From positions 3,511,579 to 3,575,578 of the forward strand of contig NZ_CP031841.1 of the NCBI RefSeq assembly GCF_003432385.1: a DNA stretch of 64,000 bases. The letters run 5' to 3'. The notes beneath the pieces were generated by a model. That model saw nothing but the letters and a program-made list of their open reading frames with translations. It did no database searches and was not told the origin of the DNA. Below are positions 48,357 to 59,065 of the stretch, piece after piece. The position numbers were made by a program, and so were the translations under genes. This stretch comes from Breoghania sp. L-A4. GTDB taxonomy: Bacteria; Pseudomonadota; Alphaproteobacteria; Rhizobiales; Stappiaceae. The stretch's first letter is position 1. Each line of letters opens with the position of its first letter.

Positions 48357-48441
48357 ACTCATCTGACAACGAGCCACGAGAGATTGAGGCCCATTGAGCG
48401 CACAGGCGACTCCGGGCGAGACTGATAAGGACGATCGCGCC

Positions 48442-49997
<1,556 letters not shown>

Positions 49998-50133
49998 GCG
50001 GAAACACTCGCTGTCCGGCACATTCACTTCGGCGAAGGCGGCCTCCGCCTTCGCCGTTTGCGTTTGGCCTTTGGCTTTTGCGCGGCCAGTCTGATATGTC
50101 CGCCCCAACGCACTCCATTGTCTGGATACCTTG

Positions 50134-51063
50134 ATGCCTGAAACCGGGGCCTTCGGCCTGTACGGCACGCCGCCATCCGACCTCGCCGACATGTCCGCCG
50201 GCGCAATTCAGTTCTCGCCGCTGATCCCCGGTGCCCGTTCGCTCGAGGACCAGCCCGACGGCAGCCTCTCGGAGTTCGTCATGCTGGCCCCTCCAGGCAC
50301 CGTGGAGCGCCGCTACGCAATGGCGCAGGGATTGCGGGCGCTTGCCCCCGGCGCGCCCTTCACCGTGCTGGCGCCCAAGGACAAGGGCGGCGCACGGCTT
50401 GCCAAGGAACTGAAAGCCTTCGGCTGCGCCATCGAGCCGTACTCCAAACACCATCACAAGATCTGCTCCGGCTATCGCCCCGAGGCGCTTGAGGGCATCG
50501 CGCAAGCCATCGAGGACGGCGCCCCGCGCTTCGTCGAGGACCTCGGCCTGTGGTCGCAGCCCGGCATCTTCAGCTGGAACCGCACGGATCCGGGCAGCGC
50601 GGCGCTGATTGGGCAGTTACCGCCACTGGAGGGCCGCGGTGCGGATTTCGGCTGCGGCGCGGGCCTTCTCGCCAAAACCATCCTCGGCTCGCCCAAGGTC
50701 ACCCAGGTGATCCTGCTCGACATTGATCGGCGCGCCATCGAGGCCGCGCGGCGCAACATCGACGACCCGCGCGCGCGCATCGAATGGGCCGATGTCCGCC
50801 AGCCGGGCAGCCTGGCGACACTGTGCCCCACCGCGCTCGATTTCATCGTCATGAACCCGCCGTTCCACGACGGCGGCGCGGAGGACCGCGCGTTGGGCCA
50901 GGCCTTCATCGCCGCGGCCGCCGGGACCTTGCGCAAGGGCGGCTCGCTGTGGCTGACCGCCAACCGCCACCTGCCGTACGAGGCGGTGCTGCGCGACACC
51001 TTCTCGCGCGTCACCCTGAAGGTCGAAGAGCACGGGTTCAAGGTCTACGAGGCGCGCAAATGA
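50134..51063 (+). CDS. Class I SAM-dependent methyltransferase (RsmC-like)
   Basis: A 309-residue methyltransferase of the RsmC/RlmG type. The N-terminal lobe is a partial duplicate without AdoMet motifs; the C-terminal catalytic lobe has GADFGCGAGLLAKTIL (motif I) and the substrate motif NPPFHDGG, characteristic of enzymes methylating guanine N2 in rRNA. Its ATGA overlap with an RsuA-like pseudouridine synthase supports a role in 16S rRNA modification. ATG 50134 is next to a TTG at 50131. Confidence 0.85.
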   Translation: MPETGAFGLYGTPPSDLADMSAGAIQFSPLIPGARSLEDQPDGSLSEFVMLAPPGTVERRYAMAQGLRALAPGAPFTVLAPKDKGGARLAKELKAFGCAIEPYSKHHHKICSGYRPEALEGIAQAIEDGAPRFVEDLGLWSQPGIFSWNRTDPGSAALIGQLPPLEGRGADFGCGAGLLAKTILGSPKVTQVILLDIDRRAIEAARRNIDDPRARIEWADVRQPGSLATLCPTALDFIVMNPPFHDGGAEDRALGQAFIAAAAGTLRKGGSLWLTANRHLPYEAVLRDTFSRVTLKVEEHGFKVYEARK

Positions 51064-51803
51064 GCAAGAAGATCCCCACATCGCGGCTTGACAAGCTGCT
51101 CGCCAACATGGGCTACGGCTCGCGCCGCGAGATCCAGCAACTGGCGCGCGCGGGCCGCATCACGCTCGACAGCGCGCCTGTCACCGCGGCCGACCAGCGC
51201 TTCGCCATCACCCCGGAGCTCGGCGCCGACCTGCAGATCGACGACGAGCCGATCGACCCGCTTCCGGGCATGATCCTGATGCTGCACAAGCCGCTGGGCA
51301 CGACGTGTTCGCACAAGGAGGCCGGTCCCCTTGTCTACAACCTGCTGCCCGAGCGCTGGCGGCGGCGCGATCCGGCACTGTCCACCGTCGGACGGCTGGA
51401 CAAGGAAACCTCGGGCCTGCTGCTGCTCACCGACAACGGCGCGCTGCTGCACCGGATCATCTCGCCGAAACACCACGTTTCCAAGCGCTATCTGGTGACA
51501 CTGGACCGGCCGCTTTCCGGCAACGAGGCCGAGATCGCAGCCTCCGGCACGTTGATGCTGGAAAGCGACGACACGCCGCTGAAGCCGGCGCTGATCGAGC
51601 CGCTCGGCGAGACTTCGGCGCATGTGACGCTCACCGAGGGCCGCTATCATCAGGTCCGGCGCATGTTCGCCGCCATGGGCAACCACGTGACCGACCTGCA
51701 CCGCGACCGGATCGGTGGTCTCGACCTGCCCGGAGATCTGGAGCCAGGCGACTACCGGCTGATGACGGAAGACGACATCGAGGCGGTGTTCGCAGAAGGC
51801 TAA
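51060..51803 (+). CDS. 16S rRNA pseudouridine synthase (RsuA/RluB family)
   Basis: A 247-residue pseudouridine synthase. N-terminal S4 RNA-binding domain (RLDKLLANMGYGSRREIQQL) then the catalytic GRLDKETSGLLLLTDNG with the catalytic aspartate, and EGRYHQVRRMFAAMGNHV. RsuA modifies U516 in 16S rRNA; the exact site here is not proven. Its ATG overlaps the methyltransferase stop. Its stop overlaps the convergent GIY-YIG gene's stop. Confidence 0.92.
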   Translation: MSKKIPTSRLDKLLANMGYGSRREIQQLARAGRITLDSAPVTAADQRFAITPELGADLQIDDEPIDPLPGMILMLHKPLGTTCSHKEAGPLVYNLLPERWRRRDPALSTVGRLDKETSGLLLLTDNGALLHRIISPKHHVSKRYLVTLDRPLSGNEAEIAASGTLMLESDDTPLKPALIEPLGETSAHVTLTEGRYHQVRRMFAAMGNHVTDLHRDRIGGLDLPGDLEPGDYRLMTEDDIEAVFAEG

Positions 51804-52255
51804 TCTTGCGGCGTCCAGCGCAGCAGGTGCGCTTCGCAATGGCGACAATCGGTTGCGCCGAAACCGGGCATGGGGAACGACAGGCCAGCAGCGCGCAGCG
51901 CCTCGACCAGTTTGCATTCAAGCCCGTCGGGAAACGCCACGGCGAATACGGCGTCCGCCGCATTGGTGAGCCGGTCCACATGCCAGCGCGGGCGCTTGTT
52001 TTGCCTCATATGCCGGGCCACGCGGGCGCGCATGCCTCCCGGTCCCTTGGCGCTGCCGCAATAGAGATACCAGCCCGCGGCAAACGTCGACGCACTGAAC
52101 TGGGACAGGTCGATGCGCGCAGGCTCAGCAATATGGATCAGCAGCACATAGGCGCCCGGCCCTTCCGGCAGCATCGCGACGCCACTGTGAATGCAAACCG
52201 CACCGTCCGGGAAAGCTGTCTCCAGATTTGCGACAAGCCCAACCGGTGGGATCAT
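51800..52255 (-). CDS. GIY-YIG nuclease-fold (DUF123) protein
   Basis: A 151-residue protein of the DUF123/GIY-YIG group. The motif YVLLIHIAEPARIDL and the core FAAGWYLYCGSAKGPGG with MRARVARHMR fit the fold, and the C-terminal FGATDCRHCEAHLLRW has two Cys and a His. Related domains in archaea and bacteria are often fused to or near endonuclease III; activity here is unknown. ATG 52255 shares its A with the miaA stop (TGATG). Confidence 0.8.
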   Translation of the reverse strand: MIPPVGLVANLETAFPDGAVCIHSGVAMLPEGPGAYVLLIHIAEPARIDLSQFSASTFAAGWYLYCGSAKGPGGMRARVARHMRQNKRPRWHVDRLTNAADAVFAVAFPDGLECKLVEALRAAGLSFPMPGFGATDCRHCEAHLLRWTPQD

Positions 52256-53199
52256 CACGCGGCGTCCCAATCATCGGCGATCGACTCGGCGGCGGCCTCC
52301 AGCGCCAGCGGATCCACACGCTCCCAATCGCCCATCTGATTGCGGAAGAAGGTCTCCTGACGCTTGGCGTAGCGCCGCGTGTCCGTCTTGGACCGCTCGA
52401 TGGCGTCCTCCAGCGTCCGCGTGCCGCGGGCTGCTTCCGACAGAGGCCGGACGCCGATGGCCTTCCATGCCGGCAAGCTGCGATCGAACTCCAGACCCGC
52501 CACGCGCACGGCCTCCTCCAGCCCGCCCATCTCCACCATGGCTTCGAACCGCTGATTGATCCGCGCGTGCAGCCACGCGCGATCAGGCGCCAGGACGAGC
52601 CGCAGCGTCTCGTCCGCGCCCAGCAGCGGCGATGTCTTTTCCTGCTGCCATTCCGCAAGCGACCGTCCGGTGCCATCGATCACCTCCAGCGCGCGGACGA
52701 CGCGCTGCGCGTCCGATGGATTCAACCGATGCGCCATGGCGCTGTCGCGCTCGGCAAGACAGCCATGCAGCTCTTCGGCCGGCATGGCTGTCGCCCTGCC
52801 ACGCCACAGGCTTCTGACGGCCTGCGGGATCTCCGGCACCTCGCCCAGCCCTTCCGTCAGCGCCTTGAAATAGAGGCCCGTGCCGCCCACCAGGATCGGA
52901 ACCACGCCGTCTGCGCGCGCCTGCGCCAGGACCGCTTCGACATCGCTGAGCCACCCGCCAACCGAATAGGGCTCGTCCACACCAATATGCCCGTAGAGCA
53001 GATGCGGCGCGCTGGCCACTTCCTGCTCCGACGGCCGCGCCGTGAGAACACGAAGTTCGCGGTAGACCTGCATGCTGTCGGCGTTGACCACGCGGCCGCC
53101 AAGCCGCCGCGCCAGCGCGAGCGCAAGCGCCGACTTGCCGCTCGCCGTCGGCCCGGCTATCAGGATCGCACGAAAGCGCTTCTCGCCCACTTCAGTCAC
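52255..53199 (-). CDS. miaA: tRNA dimethylallyltransferase
   Basis: Adds dimethylallyl to A37 of tRNAs reading UNN codons. 314 residues, close to the usual size. P-loop AGPTASGKSALALALARRLG, ADSMQVYRELRVLTARPS and the GGTGLYFKALTEGL motif are all present. The gene lies divergent from serB and runs directly into the GIY-YIG gene. Start at ATG 53199 is the only in-frame start that includes the P-loop lead-in. Confidence 0.96.
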   Translation of the reverse strand: MTEVGEKRFRAILIAGPTASGKSALALALARRLGGRVVNADSMQVYRELRVLTARPSEQEVASAPHLLYGHIGVDEPYSVGGWLSDVEAVLAQARADGVVPILVGGTGLYFKALTEGLGEVPEIPQAVRSLWRGRATAMPAEELHGCLAERDSAMAHRLNPSDAQRVVRALEVIDGTGRSLAEWQQEKTSPLLGADETLRLVLAPDRAWLHARINQRFEAMVEMGGLEEAVRVAGLEFDRSLPAWKAIGVRPLSEAARGTRTLEDAIERSKTDTRRYAKRQETFFRNQMGDWERVDPLALEAAAESIADDWDAA

Positions 53200-53219
53200 C
53201 GTTCGGATGCACGATTTTC

Positions 53220-54119
53220 ATGACACACGTCGTAACGCTTGTTTCCAGCCCGGCAAAGCCCGCCGTGGACGCCGCCCTCGCCGCGCGCCTGCGCGGCCTG
53301 CTTCCGAATGCGGGTACGCCGCGCGTGCTGGCCGATGAGATCGCCGCCGACGTGCCATTTTCCCCGACCGCTGCGGATGACCTGCCGGCGATCGAGGACC
53401 GCCTGCGCGACAGCCTTAACGATGCGCCGGTCGACCTCTATGTGCAGCCCGAGGCCGGCCGGCGCAAGCGTCTGCTGATCGCCGACATGGATTCGACGAT
53501 GATCGGCCAGGAATGCATCGACGAACTGGCGGCGGAACTCGGCCTCAAGGAGCGGATCGCAGCGATCACCGAGCGCGCCATGCGCGGCGAGATCGAATTC
53601 GAGCCGGCCTTGCGCGAGCGCGTGGGTCTGCTCAAGGGTCTCGACATCGGCGTGGTCGACCGGGTGATCGCAAGCCGCATCACACTGACTCCCGGCGGCC
53701 GCACGCTGGTGCGCACCATGCAGAGCAACGGCGGCTATTGCGCGCTGGTCTCAGGCGGCTTCACCGTCTTCACCGGCCCCATCGGCGCGCGCATCGGCTT
53801 TGACGAGCATCGCGCCAACACGCTGCTCACCGAGGACGGCATGCTGAGCGGCACCGTCGGCGAGCCCATTCTCGGCCGCGAGGCGAAACGCCAGAGACTG
53901 CACGATCTGGTGCGCGAGCGCGGCATCGCGATTGCGGAAACGCTGGCGGTGGGCGATGGCGCGAACGACCTCGCGATGATCGGCGATGCGGGTCTTGGCG
54001 TGGCCTATCACGCAAAGCCGGCGGTCGCGGCCAAGGCCGACGCCCGCATCGACCACGGCGACCTGACGGCGCTTCTGTACCTGCAGGGATATGGCGCGGG
54101 CGACTTCGTCACCGACTGA
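53220..54119 (+). CDS. serB: Phosphoserine phosphatase
   Basis: Last enzyme of serine synthesis, HAD superfamily. 299 residues: an N-terminal ACT-like region (about 1-80) then the HAD core with nucleophile motif LIADMDSTMIGQECIDELA, motif II VSGGFTVFTGP and motif IV VGDGANDLAMIGDAGLGVAY. The catalytic DxD (D-M-D) is intact. Together with serA at 32 kb it completes most of the pathway here; serC is not in the window. A terminator follows. Confidence 0.96.
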   Translation: MTHVVTLVSSPAKPAVDAALAARLRGLLPNAGTPRVLADEIAADVPFSPTAADDLPAIEDRLRDSLNDAPVDLYVQPEAGRRKRLLIADMDSTMIGQECIDELAAELGLKERIAAITERAMRGEIEFEPALRERVGLLKGLDIGVVDRVIASRITLTPGGRTLVRTMQSNGGYCALVSGGFTVFTGPIGARIGFDEHRANTLLTEDGMLSGTVGEPILGREAKRQRLHDLVRERGIAIAETLAVGDGANDLAMIGDAGLGVAYHAKPAVAAKADARIDHGDLTALLYLQGYGAGDFVTD

Positions 54120-54146
54120 GGGCTTGGACTTCCAGAGCCACAAAGC

Positions 54147-54177
54147 AAAACGGGCTGCCCGATCGGCAGCCCGTTTT
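54147..54177. terminator. Bidirectional terminator between serB and degP
   Basis: Perfect 13-bp stem AAAACGGGCTGCC/GGCAGCCCGTTTT with a five-base loop, A-run on one side and T-run on the other. It can end both convergent genes. Confidence 0.92.
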
Positions 54178-54199
54178 CATTTCCCGCAAGGCGTAACGC

Positions 54200-55675
54200 C
54201 TATTCCTCGATGCGCACCGCGACGAAGCGCAAGTCGCCCGCCGCGTTGGCCAGCAGCAGCAACGCCGTGCGGCGATCCTCAGCCTTCAACGCCTCGATCT
54301 TCGCAATCACGTCTTCCGGCGTGCGCACGCTTTCCTGCGACACCTCGACGATCACGTCGCCCGGCTGCACCCGCTTCTCCTGCGCGGCGCTTCCCGGCTC
54401 GACTTCCATCACCACGACGCCCTTGACCTCGTCATCGGTGATCTTGAACGCCTCGCGGGCGGCGTCATCCAGCGGCGCCAGGGTCATGCCCAGAACGCTG
54501 GTGACCTCGGGGGCGGCCTCTTCCTCCGGCGTCACTTCGGCCGCCGCGGATTCCGTTTCCTCAAGGCGGCCGACGGCGACGGTCAACTCGACCTCCTCGC
54601 CGCGGCGCAACACGAGAACGCTCACATCCTTGCCGATCTCCGTATCGGCGACGATGCGCGGCAGCTCACGCATTTCATCCACGTTCTTGCCGTCGAACGA
54701 GAGGATCACATCGCCGGGCTGAATGCCGGCGGCCTTGGCGGGGCCCTTCTCGTCGACCCCGGCCACAAGCGCGCCCGCAGCCGTCTCCATGCCGAGACTC
54801 TCGGCGATCTCGTCGGTCACTTCCTGAATGCGAACGCCGAGCCAGCCGCGGCGCGTCTCGCCGAATTCACGCAGCTGATCGACGACCTGGGTCGCGGTGA
54901 AGGACGGAATTGCGAAACCGATGCCGATCGAGCCGCCTGAGGGCGAAATGATCGCGGTGTTGATGCCAATGACATTGCCGTTCATGTCAAACAGCGGGCC
55001 ACCGGAGTTGCCCCGGTTGATGGCGGCGTCCGTCTGGATGAAATTGTCGTAGGGACCGGAGTGGATGTCGCGGTTGCGCGCGGAGACGATGCCCACGGTG
55101 ACCGTGCCGCCGAGGCCGAAGGGGTTGCCGATGGCCATCACCCAGTCGCCGACGCGCAGCTTCTCCGAATCGCCGAACTTCACGTCCCTCAGCGGCTTGG
55201 GCGGCTTGACCTTGAGGACCGCAATGTCGGTCTTCTTGTCGGTTCCGATCAACTCAGCCGTCAGCTTCGTGCCGTCGTTGAAGTTCGCGACGATCTCGTC
55301 GGCGCCTTCAATGACGTGATTGTTGGTGATGATGATGCCTTCGATGCCGTCAAGCACAAACCCGGAACCGAGCGACTGCACCCGACGCGGGCGGTCCTGA
55401 TCGCGGTTCTGCCGGTTGAAGAATTCCTCGAAGAATTCCTGAAAGGGTGACCCTTCGGGCACTTGCGGCATGGGCACGGTGCGCTGGGCTGCGACCGTCT
55501 GCGCCGTGGAGATGTTGACCACCGCGTCGAGCAGACCGTCAGCCAGGTCGGCGACGGAGGCCGGTCCCTGCGCGGCAACCGGCGGCGCGGCCGCGGCGAG
55601 CACGCTGGCCGCCAGCGCGGCGGACAGGACCGCGGTGCGGCAAAAACGGAACGGATTCAGGACTTGGATGGCCAT
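54200..55675 (-). CDS. degP: Periplasmic serine endoprotease DegP/DegQ-like (Do family)
   Basis: A 491-residue periplasmic protease/chaperone for misfolded envelope proteins. Signal peptide to about residue 36 (PPVAAQG). Trypsin-like domain with catalytic His in ITNNHVIEGADE, Asp in TDKKTDIAVLKV and Ser in NRGNSGGPLFDMNG, then two PDZ domains (about 270-360 and 395-490) with GWLGVRIQEVTDEIA. ATG 55675 has GGAGGAGATCGGCCG. Separated from DUF2065 by 236 bases. It joins HflKC in an envelope quality-control group. Confidence 0.95.
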   Translation of the reverse strand: MAIQVLNPFRFCRTAVLSAALAASVLAAAAPPVAAQGPASVADLADGLLDAVVNISTAQTVAAQRTVPMPQVPEGSPFQEFFEEFFNRQNRDQDRPRRVQSLGSGFVLDGIEGIIITNNHVIEGADEIVANFNDGTKLTAELIGTDKKTDIAVLKVKPPKPLRDVKFGDSEKLRVGDWVMAIGNPFGLGGTVTVGIVSARNRDIHSGPYDNFIQTDAAINRGNSGGPLFDMNGNVIGINTAIISPSGGSIGIGFAIPSFTATQVVDQLREFGETRRGWLGVRIQEVTDEIAESLGMETAAGALVAGVDEKGPAKAAGIQPGDVILSFDGKNVDEMRELPRIVADTEIGKDVSVLVLRRGEEVELTVAVGRLEETESAAAEVTPEEEAAPEVTSVLGMTLAPLDDAAREAFKITDDEVKGVVVMEVEPGSAAQEKRVQPGDVIVEVSQESVRTPEDVIAKIEALKAEDRRTALLLLANAAGDLRFVAVRIEE

Positions 55676-55911
55676 CGGCCGATCTCCTCCACGAGGTGGC
55701 GCGCGCTGAGACGAAACTTCCGTCCAGCCCGCAAAAATTACCGCCTCCAATGAAACCCGAAATGAGGCGGAAAATCGACTGTATGATCTACCAGACCGGG
55801 AGGGCCCGGCCCGAAGCGACTCAACTCGCCATAAAGCATTGAGCAAAATACCGGTTTTGCGACCGGGCGCCGAAGGGGAGAGCCCTTCCACGCCCGGTTC
55901 ACACGGTATTG

Positions 55912-56097
55912 TCATCCGCGCACCAGCCAGACCAGCACGACACCCAGAACAAGGGCTCCCAGACCACTCAAACGCAGCACCTGGTCCGGCAATTCCAGCG
56001 CCTGACGCATAAACGCCTTCAGGGCGCCGGGCATGAGCGCATAGAGAGTTCCCTCCAATGCCAGCACAAGCCCGAGCGCCGTCAGAAAGTCATTCAT
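55912..56097 (-). CDS. DUF2065 family small membrane protein
   Basis: A 61-residue protein with two hydrophobic segments (about 3-22 and 42-60) of the YjeT-like DUF2065. It opens NDFLTALGLVLALEGTLYAL and ends GVVLVWLVRG. Such genes commonly follow hflKC. It overlaps the hflC stop by four bases. Role unknown. Confidence 0.9.
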   Translation of the reverse strand: MNDFLTALGLVLALEGTLYALMPGALKAFMRQALELPDQVLRLSGLGALVLGVVLVWLVRG

Positions 56098-57020
56098 TGA
56101 GCCGGTGCGGCGGAACCGGCGGGAGCGGAAGAGCTGTTGGAACCAGCGCCCTCCCGGCCCATCGGATCGTTGAAGAAGCGGAAGAACGCCGAATCCGGCG
56201 AAATCACCAGACTGGTGTCTCCCGCATTCAGGCCCGTTTCATAGGCTTGCATCGAGCGATAGAACGCGAAGAACTCCGGATCGCGGCCATAAGCGTCCGC
56301 GAAGATGTTGTTGCGTTCCGCATCACCATCGCCACGCAGCTTTTCGGCATCACGCCGGGCTTCGGCGACAAGCACCGTCGCATCGCGATCGGCACGCGAC
56401 TTGATGCGCCGCGACTGCTCCTCACCCTGGGCCCGGATTTCCGTCGCCTCACGCTGACGCTCGGTCTGCATGCGGCGGAAAATCGCCTGACTGTTGGCTT
56501 CCGGCAGATCGGCATGGCGGATCTTCACGTCCACCAGGTCGATGCCGATTTCCGAAGCGCTGCCGTCGATCTGGTTGCGGATCTGCTCCATCAGTTCGGC
56601 GCGCTTGTCGCGCACCACATCGGTGAAGGTCGCCCGAGCCAGTTCCGAGCGCAGCGACGACTGCAGGAACGTCGACAGCCGCGCCTCGGCCTGCGTGACA
56701 TTGTTCACCGTCTGATAGAAGCGCACCGGATCCGCGATCTTGTAGCGCGCGAAGGCATCCACCACCAGCCGCTTCTTGTCCGAGGCGATCGCCTCCACAG
56801 ACGGCATGTCGAGGTTCAGAATGCGCTTGTCGATAAAGATCACGTCCTGAATGAACGGCCACTTGAAGTAGAGACCCGGCTCGGTCACCGGACGCCGCAC
56901 TTCACCGAACTGCACCACCAGCGCCTGCTGGGTCGGATAGATGGTGTAAAGCGAGGAATAGGCGACGACGGCAAGGGCCGCGACGAGAATGGCGAATACG
57001 CCGAAGATACCGTTTTTCAT
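56094..57020 (-). CDS. hflC: FtsH modulator HflC
   Basis: A 308-residue SPFH/prohibitin-domain protein with one N-terminal membrane segment (about 5-25). It has YTIYPTQQALVVQFGEVRRP, typical of HflC, and the coiled-coil region RQREATEIRAQGEEQSRRIK. With HflK it forms a large cage around FtsH in the membrane. The ATG overlaps the hflK stop (ATGA). Confidence 0.95.
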   Translation of the reverse strand: MKNGIFGVFAILVAALAVVAYSSLYTIYPTQQALVVQFGEVRRPVTEPGLYFKWPFIQDVIFIDKRILNLDMPSVEAIASDKKRLVVDAFARYKIADPVRFYQTVNNVTQAEARLSTFLQSSLRSELARATFTDVVRDKRAELMEQIRNQIDGSASEIGIDLVDVKIRHADLPEANSQAIFRRMQTERQREATEIRAQGEEQSRRIKSRADRDATVLVAEARRDAEKLRGDGDAERNNIFADAYGRDPEFFAFYRSMQAYETGLNAGDTSLVISPDSAFFRFFNDPMGREGAGSNSSSAPAGSAAPAQ

Positions 57021-58168
57021 CGTGCATCACCCCCGGCAGCAGCCGCGCTACCGCGCTTCAATTGATCCAGCGGCAGATAAGGAACCACGCCCTGACCCGT
57101 GCCGTTGTTGTCGATGATGATCTTGTCCGTGCCGCCGAAGACCCGCTCGATGGTCTCAAGATACATGCGCTGACGCGTCACGTCGGGCGCCTTGCGGTAC
57201 TCGTCGTAGATCTTGATGAAGCGGTTGGCCTCACCCTCCGCCTGGGCGACGGTCTGGTCGCGATAGGCGCTGGCGCGTTCCAGCACCTGGGCCGCCTCAC
57301 CACGCGCTTCCGGCACAATGCGGTTGGCGTAGGTCTGGGCCTCGTTCTGAATGCGCTCCTGGTCGGCGCGCGCGGCCTGGACGTCGCGGAAGGCATCGAT
57401 CACCTGCTGCGGCGGATCCACCTTCTGCATCTGCACCTGGGTGATCTGGATGCCCGCGGTGTAGGTATCGAGCGTCTTCTGCATCAGCTCCTGCACCGAA
57501 ATCTGGATCGGCGCGCGGTTTTCGGTGAGAATCGAGTCGATCTGAGACGTGCCGACCACTTCGCGCATCGCGCTCTCGGCCACCGCCTTCACGGTCGCTT
57601 CCGGGTTCTGCACGTTGAACAGATAGGACTCGGCATCGGAAATGCGCCACTGCACCTTGAAGTCGACGTCGACGATGTTCTCGTCACCCGTGAGCATCAG
57701 GCTTTCCTCGGCCACGTCGCGCACGGTCATGGACCGGCCGCTGGCCACCTCGCGCAGACCCACGGTGACTTCGCGGATTTGCAGCACGCCGGGCGTGTAA
57801 ACCGCGCCGACAGGATAAGGCCAGTTGTAGTTCAGACCCGGCTGCGTCTGCTCATGCAGCTCGCCGAAAATCAGCTCCACGCCAAGCTCGTCGGGCTCGA
57901 CCTGGTAGAAACCGGTCGCCAGCCACACGCCAATCGCGACGATCACCGCCAGCACGACGCCCTTGGCGCCGAGATTGCCGCCGCCGCCGGGCAGGACGCT
58001 CTTGAGCTTGTCCTGGCTGCGCCTCAGGAGCTCTTCAAGATCGGGCGGGTTGCCGCCGCTTCCACGCTGCGAGCCGCCGCCCCAGGGACCTTGTCCGCCC
58101 CCGTTTCCTCCCCAAGGGCCGCCACTGCCACCCTTCCGGCCGCCGCCGCTTTGGTTGCTCCAAGGCAT
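57017..58168 (-). CDS. hflK: FtsH modulator HflK
   Basis: A 383-residue SPFH protein, partner of HflC. It has a glycine-rich cytoplasmic N-terminus (about 1-45: PWSNQSGGGRKGGSGGPWGG), one membrane segment (about 80-100), then the SPFH domain with FYQVEPDELGVELIFGE and the helical VLERASAYRDQTVAQAEGEA. The start MPWSNQ at 58168 is preceded by AAGGATATATTG. Long upstream extension in the open frame is not used. Confidence 0.95.
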   Translation of the reverse strand: MPWSNQSGGGRKGGSGGPWGGNGGGQGPWGGGSQRGSGGNPPDLEELLRRSQDKLKSVLPGGGGNLGAKGVVLAVIVAIGVWLATGFYQVEPDELGVELIFGELHEQTQPGLNYNWPYPVGAVYTPGVLQIREVTVGLREVASGRSMTVRDVAEESLMLTGDENIVDVDFKVQWRISDAESYLFNVQNPEATVKAVAESAMREVVGTSQIDSILTENRAPIQISVQELMQKTLDTYTAGIQITQVQMQKVDPPQQVIDAFRDVQAARADQERIQNEAQTYANRIVPEARGEAAQVLERASAYRDQTVAQAEGEANRFIKIYDEYRKAPDVTRQRMYLETIERVFGGTDKIIIDNNGTGQGVVPYLPLDQLKRGSAAAAGGDAR

Positions 58169-58490
58169 CAATATATCCTTTTCCGCCGGTCCTCCCGTCC
58201 CGCGCGGCGGTGCGCCGCGGGTTCGGGGGCCTCGATCATAATTTGGTCGTTCCCGTGCCGCGTTATAGGCGACTTGCCGGGCGCTTTCAACGAATTGCCT
58301 GACGTTGCGCCCACACGCGGTGTGTGCCGCCGCTCGGCGCAAACAGCTCCTCCTCCCGATTCCGGGTGGAACGCGCCATGGCGCACCCACCTCGCAATTG
58401 GGTTTTCACATTTGGAATTCAAGCCTTGGCAGAATTCAGAAGCTCAGCACACTTGAGATCGCGAGCGAATGCGCGGCGCCGCACCCCCCC
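58169..58490. other. Intergenic region upstream of hflK, no gene seen
   Basis: This 322-base gap between folA and hflK would hold the hflKC promoter. I see no credible gene. A run of seven C (58483-58489) lies just beyond the folA stop. Confidence 0.5.
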
Positions 58491-58999
58491 TCAGACGGGC
58501 CTGCGGCGGTAAACGACCACTTCGATCGCGGCGCTGTCGCGCGGATCGCGCTCCACCGGCTCGCGCGAGCATTCGCGCCACTGAGCGGGGTCGATGTCGG
58601 GAAACCGCGCGTCCCCTCCGGCGCCGCCTCGACTTCCGTGACATAGAGCGTTTGCGCCCGGTCGATGGCCTCAGCATAGATCTGCCCACCGCCAATCACC
58701 ATGATTTCCCCGCCCTCGCCTGCGGCATCCTCGGCGGCGCGCAGGGCCTCCTCCAGAGAGGCGACCACAGTCGCGCCCTCGGCCGAAAAATCCGCATCCC
58801 GCGTGATAACGACGTTCATCCGGCCCGGCAACGCCCGGCCAATGGACTGGAACGTCTTGCGGCCCATGACGATGGGCTTGCCCAGGGTCAACGCCTTGAA
58901 CCGCTTCAGGTCGGACGTGAGATGCCACGGCATGTCGTTATCGCGGCCGATGACACCGTTCGTCGCGACGGCGGCAATGAGGGAAATCGTGTGGGTCAA
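58491..58999 (-). CDS. folA: Dihydrofolate reductase (apparent one-base frameshift)
   Basis: Reduces dihydrofolate with NADPH, supplying tetrahydrofolate. About 169 residues when repaired. TISLIAAVATNGVIGRDNDM opens it, followed by PWHLTSDLKRFKALTLGKPI with the catalytic aspartate region, and VIGGGQIYAEAIDRAQ. At the C-terminus the written frame is lost in the four-base run at 58613-58616 (C on the plus strand); one more base gives PEGDARFPDIDPAQWRECSR and a true end VVVYRRRPV at 58491. The TTG at 58999 is chosen because family members start just before TISL; ATG at 59032 is the alternative. Downstream of the FAD oxidase and thyA. Confidence 0.93.
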
Positions 59000-59065
59000 A
59001 GTAATTCCCGGTTGGAAAACGTGCCGTATCATATCCGATGAAAGGCCCCGCAACGGGCCCAATCC

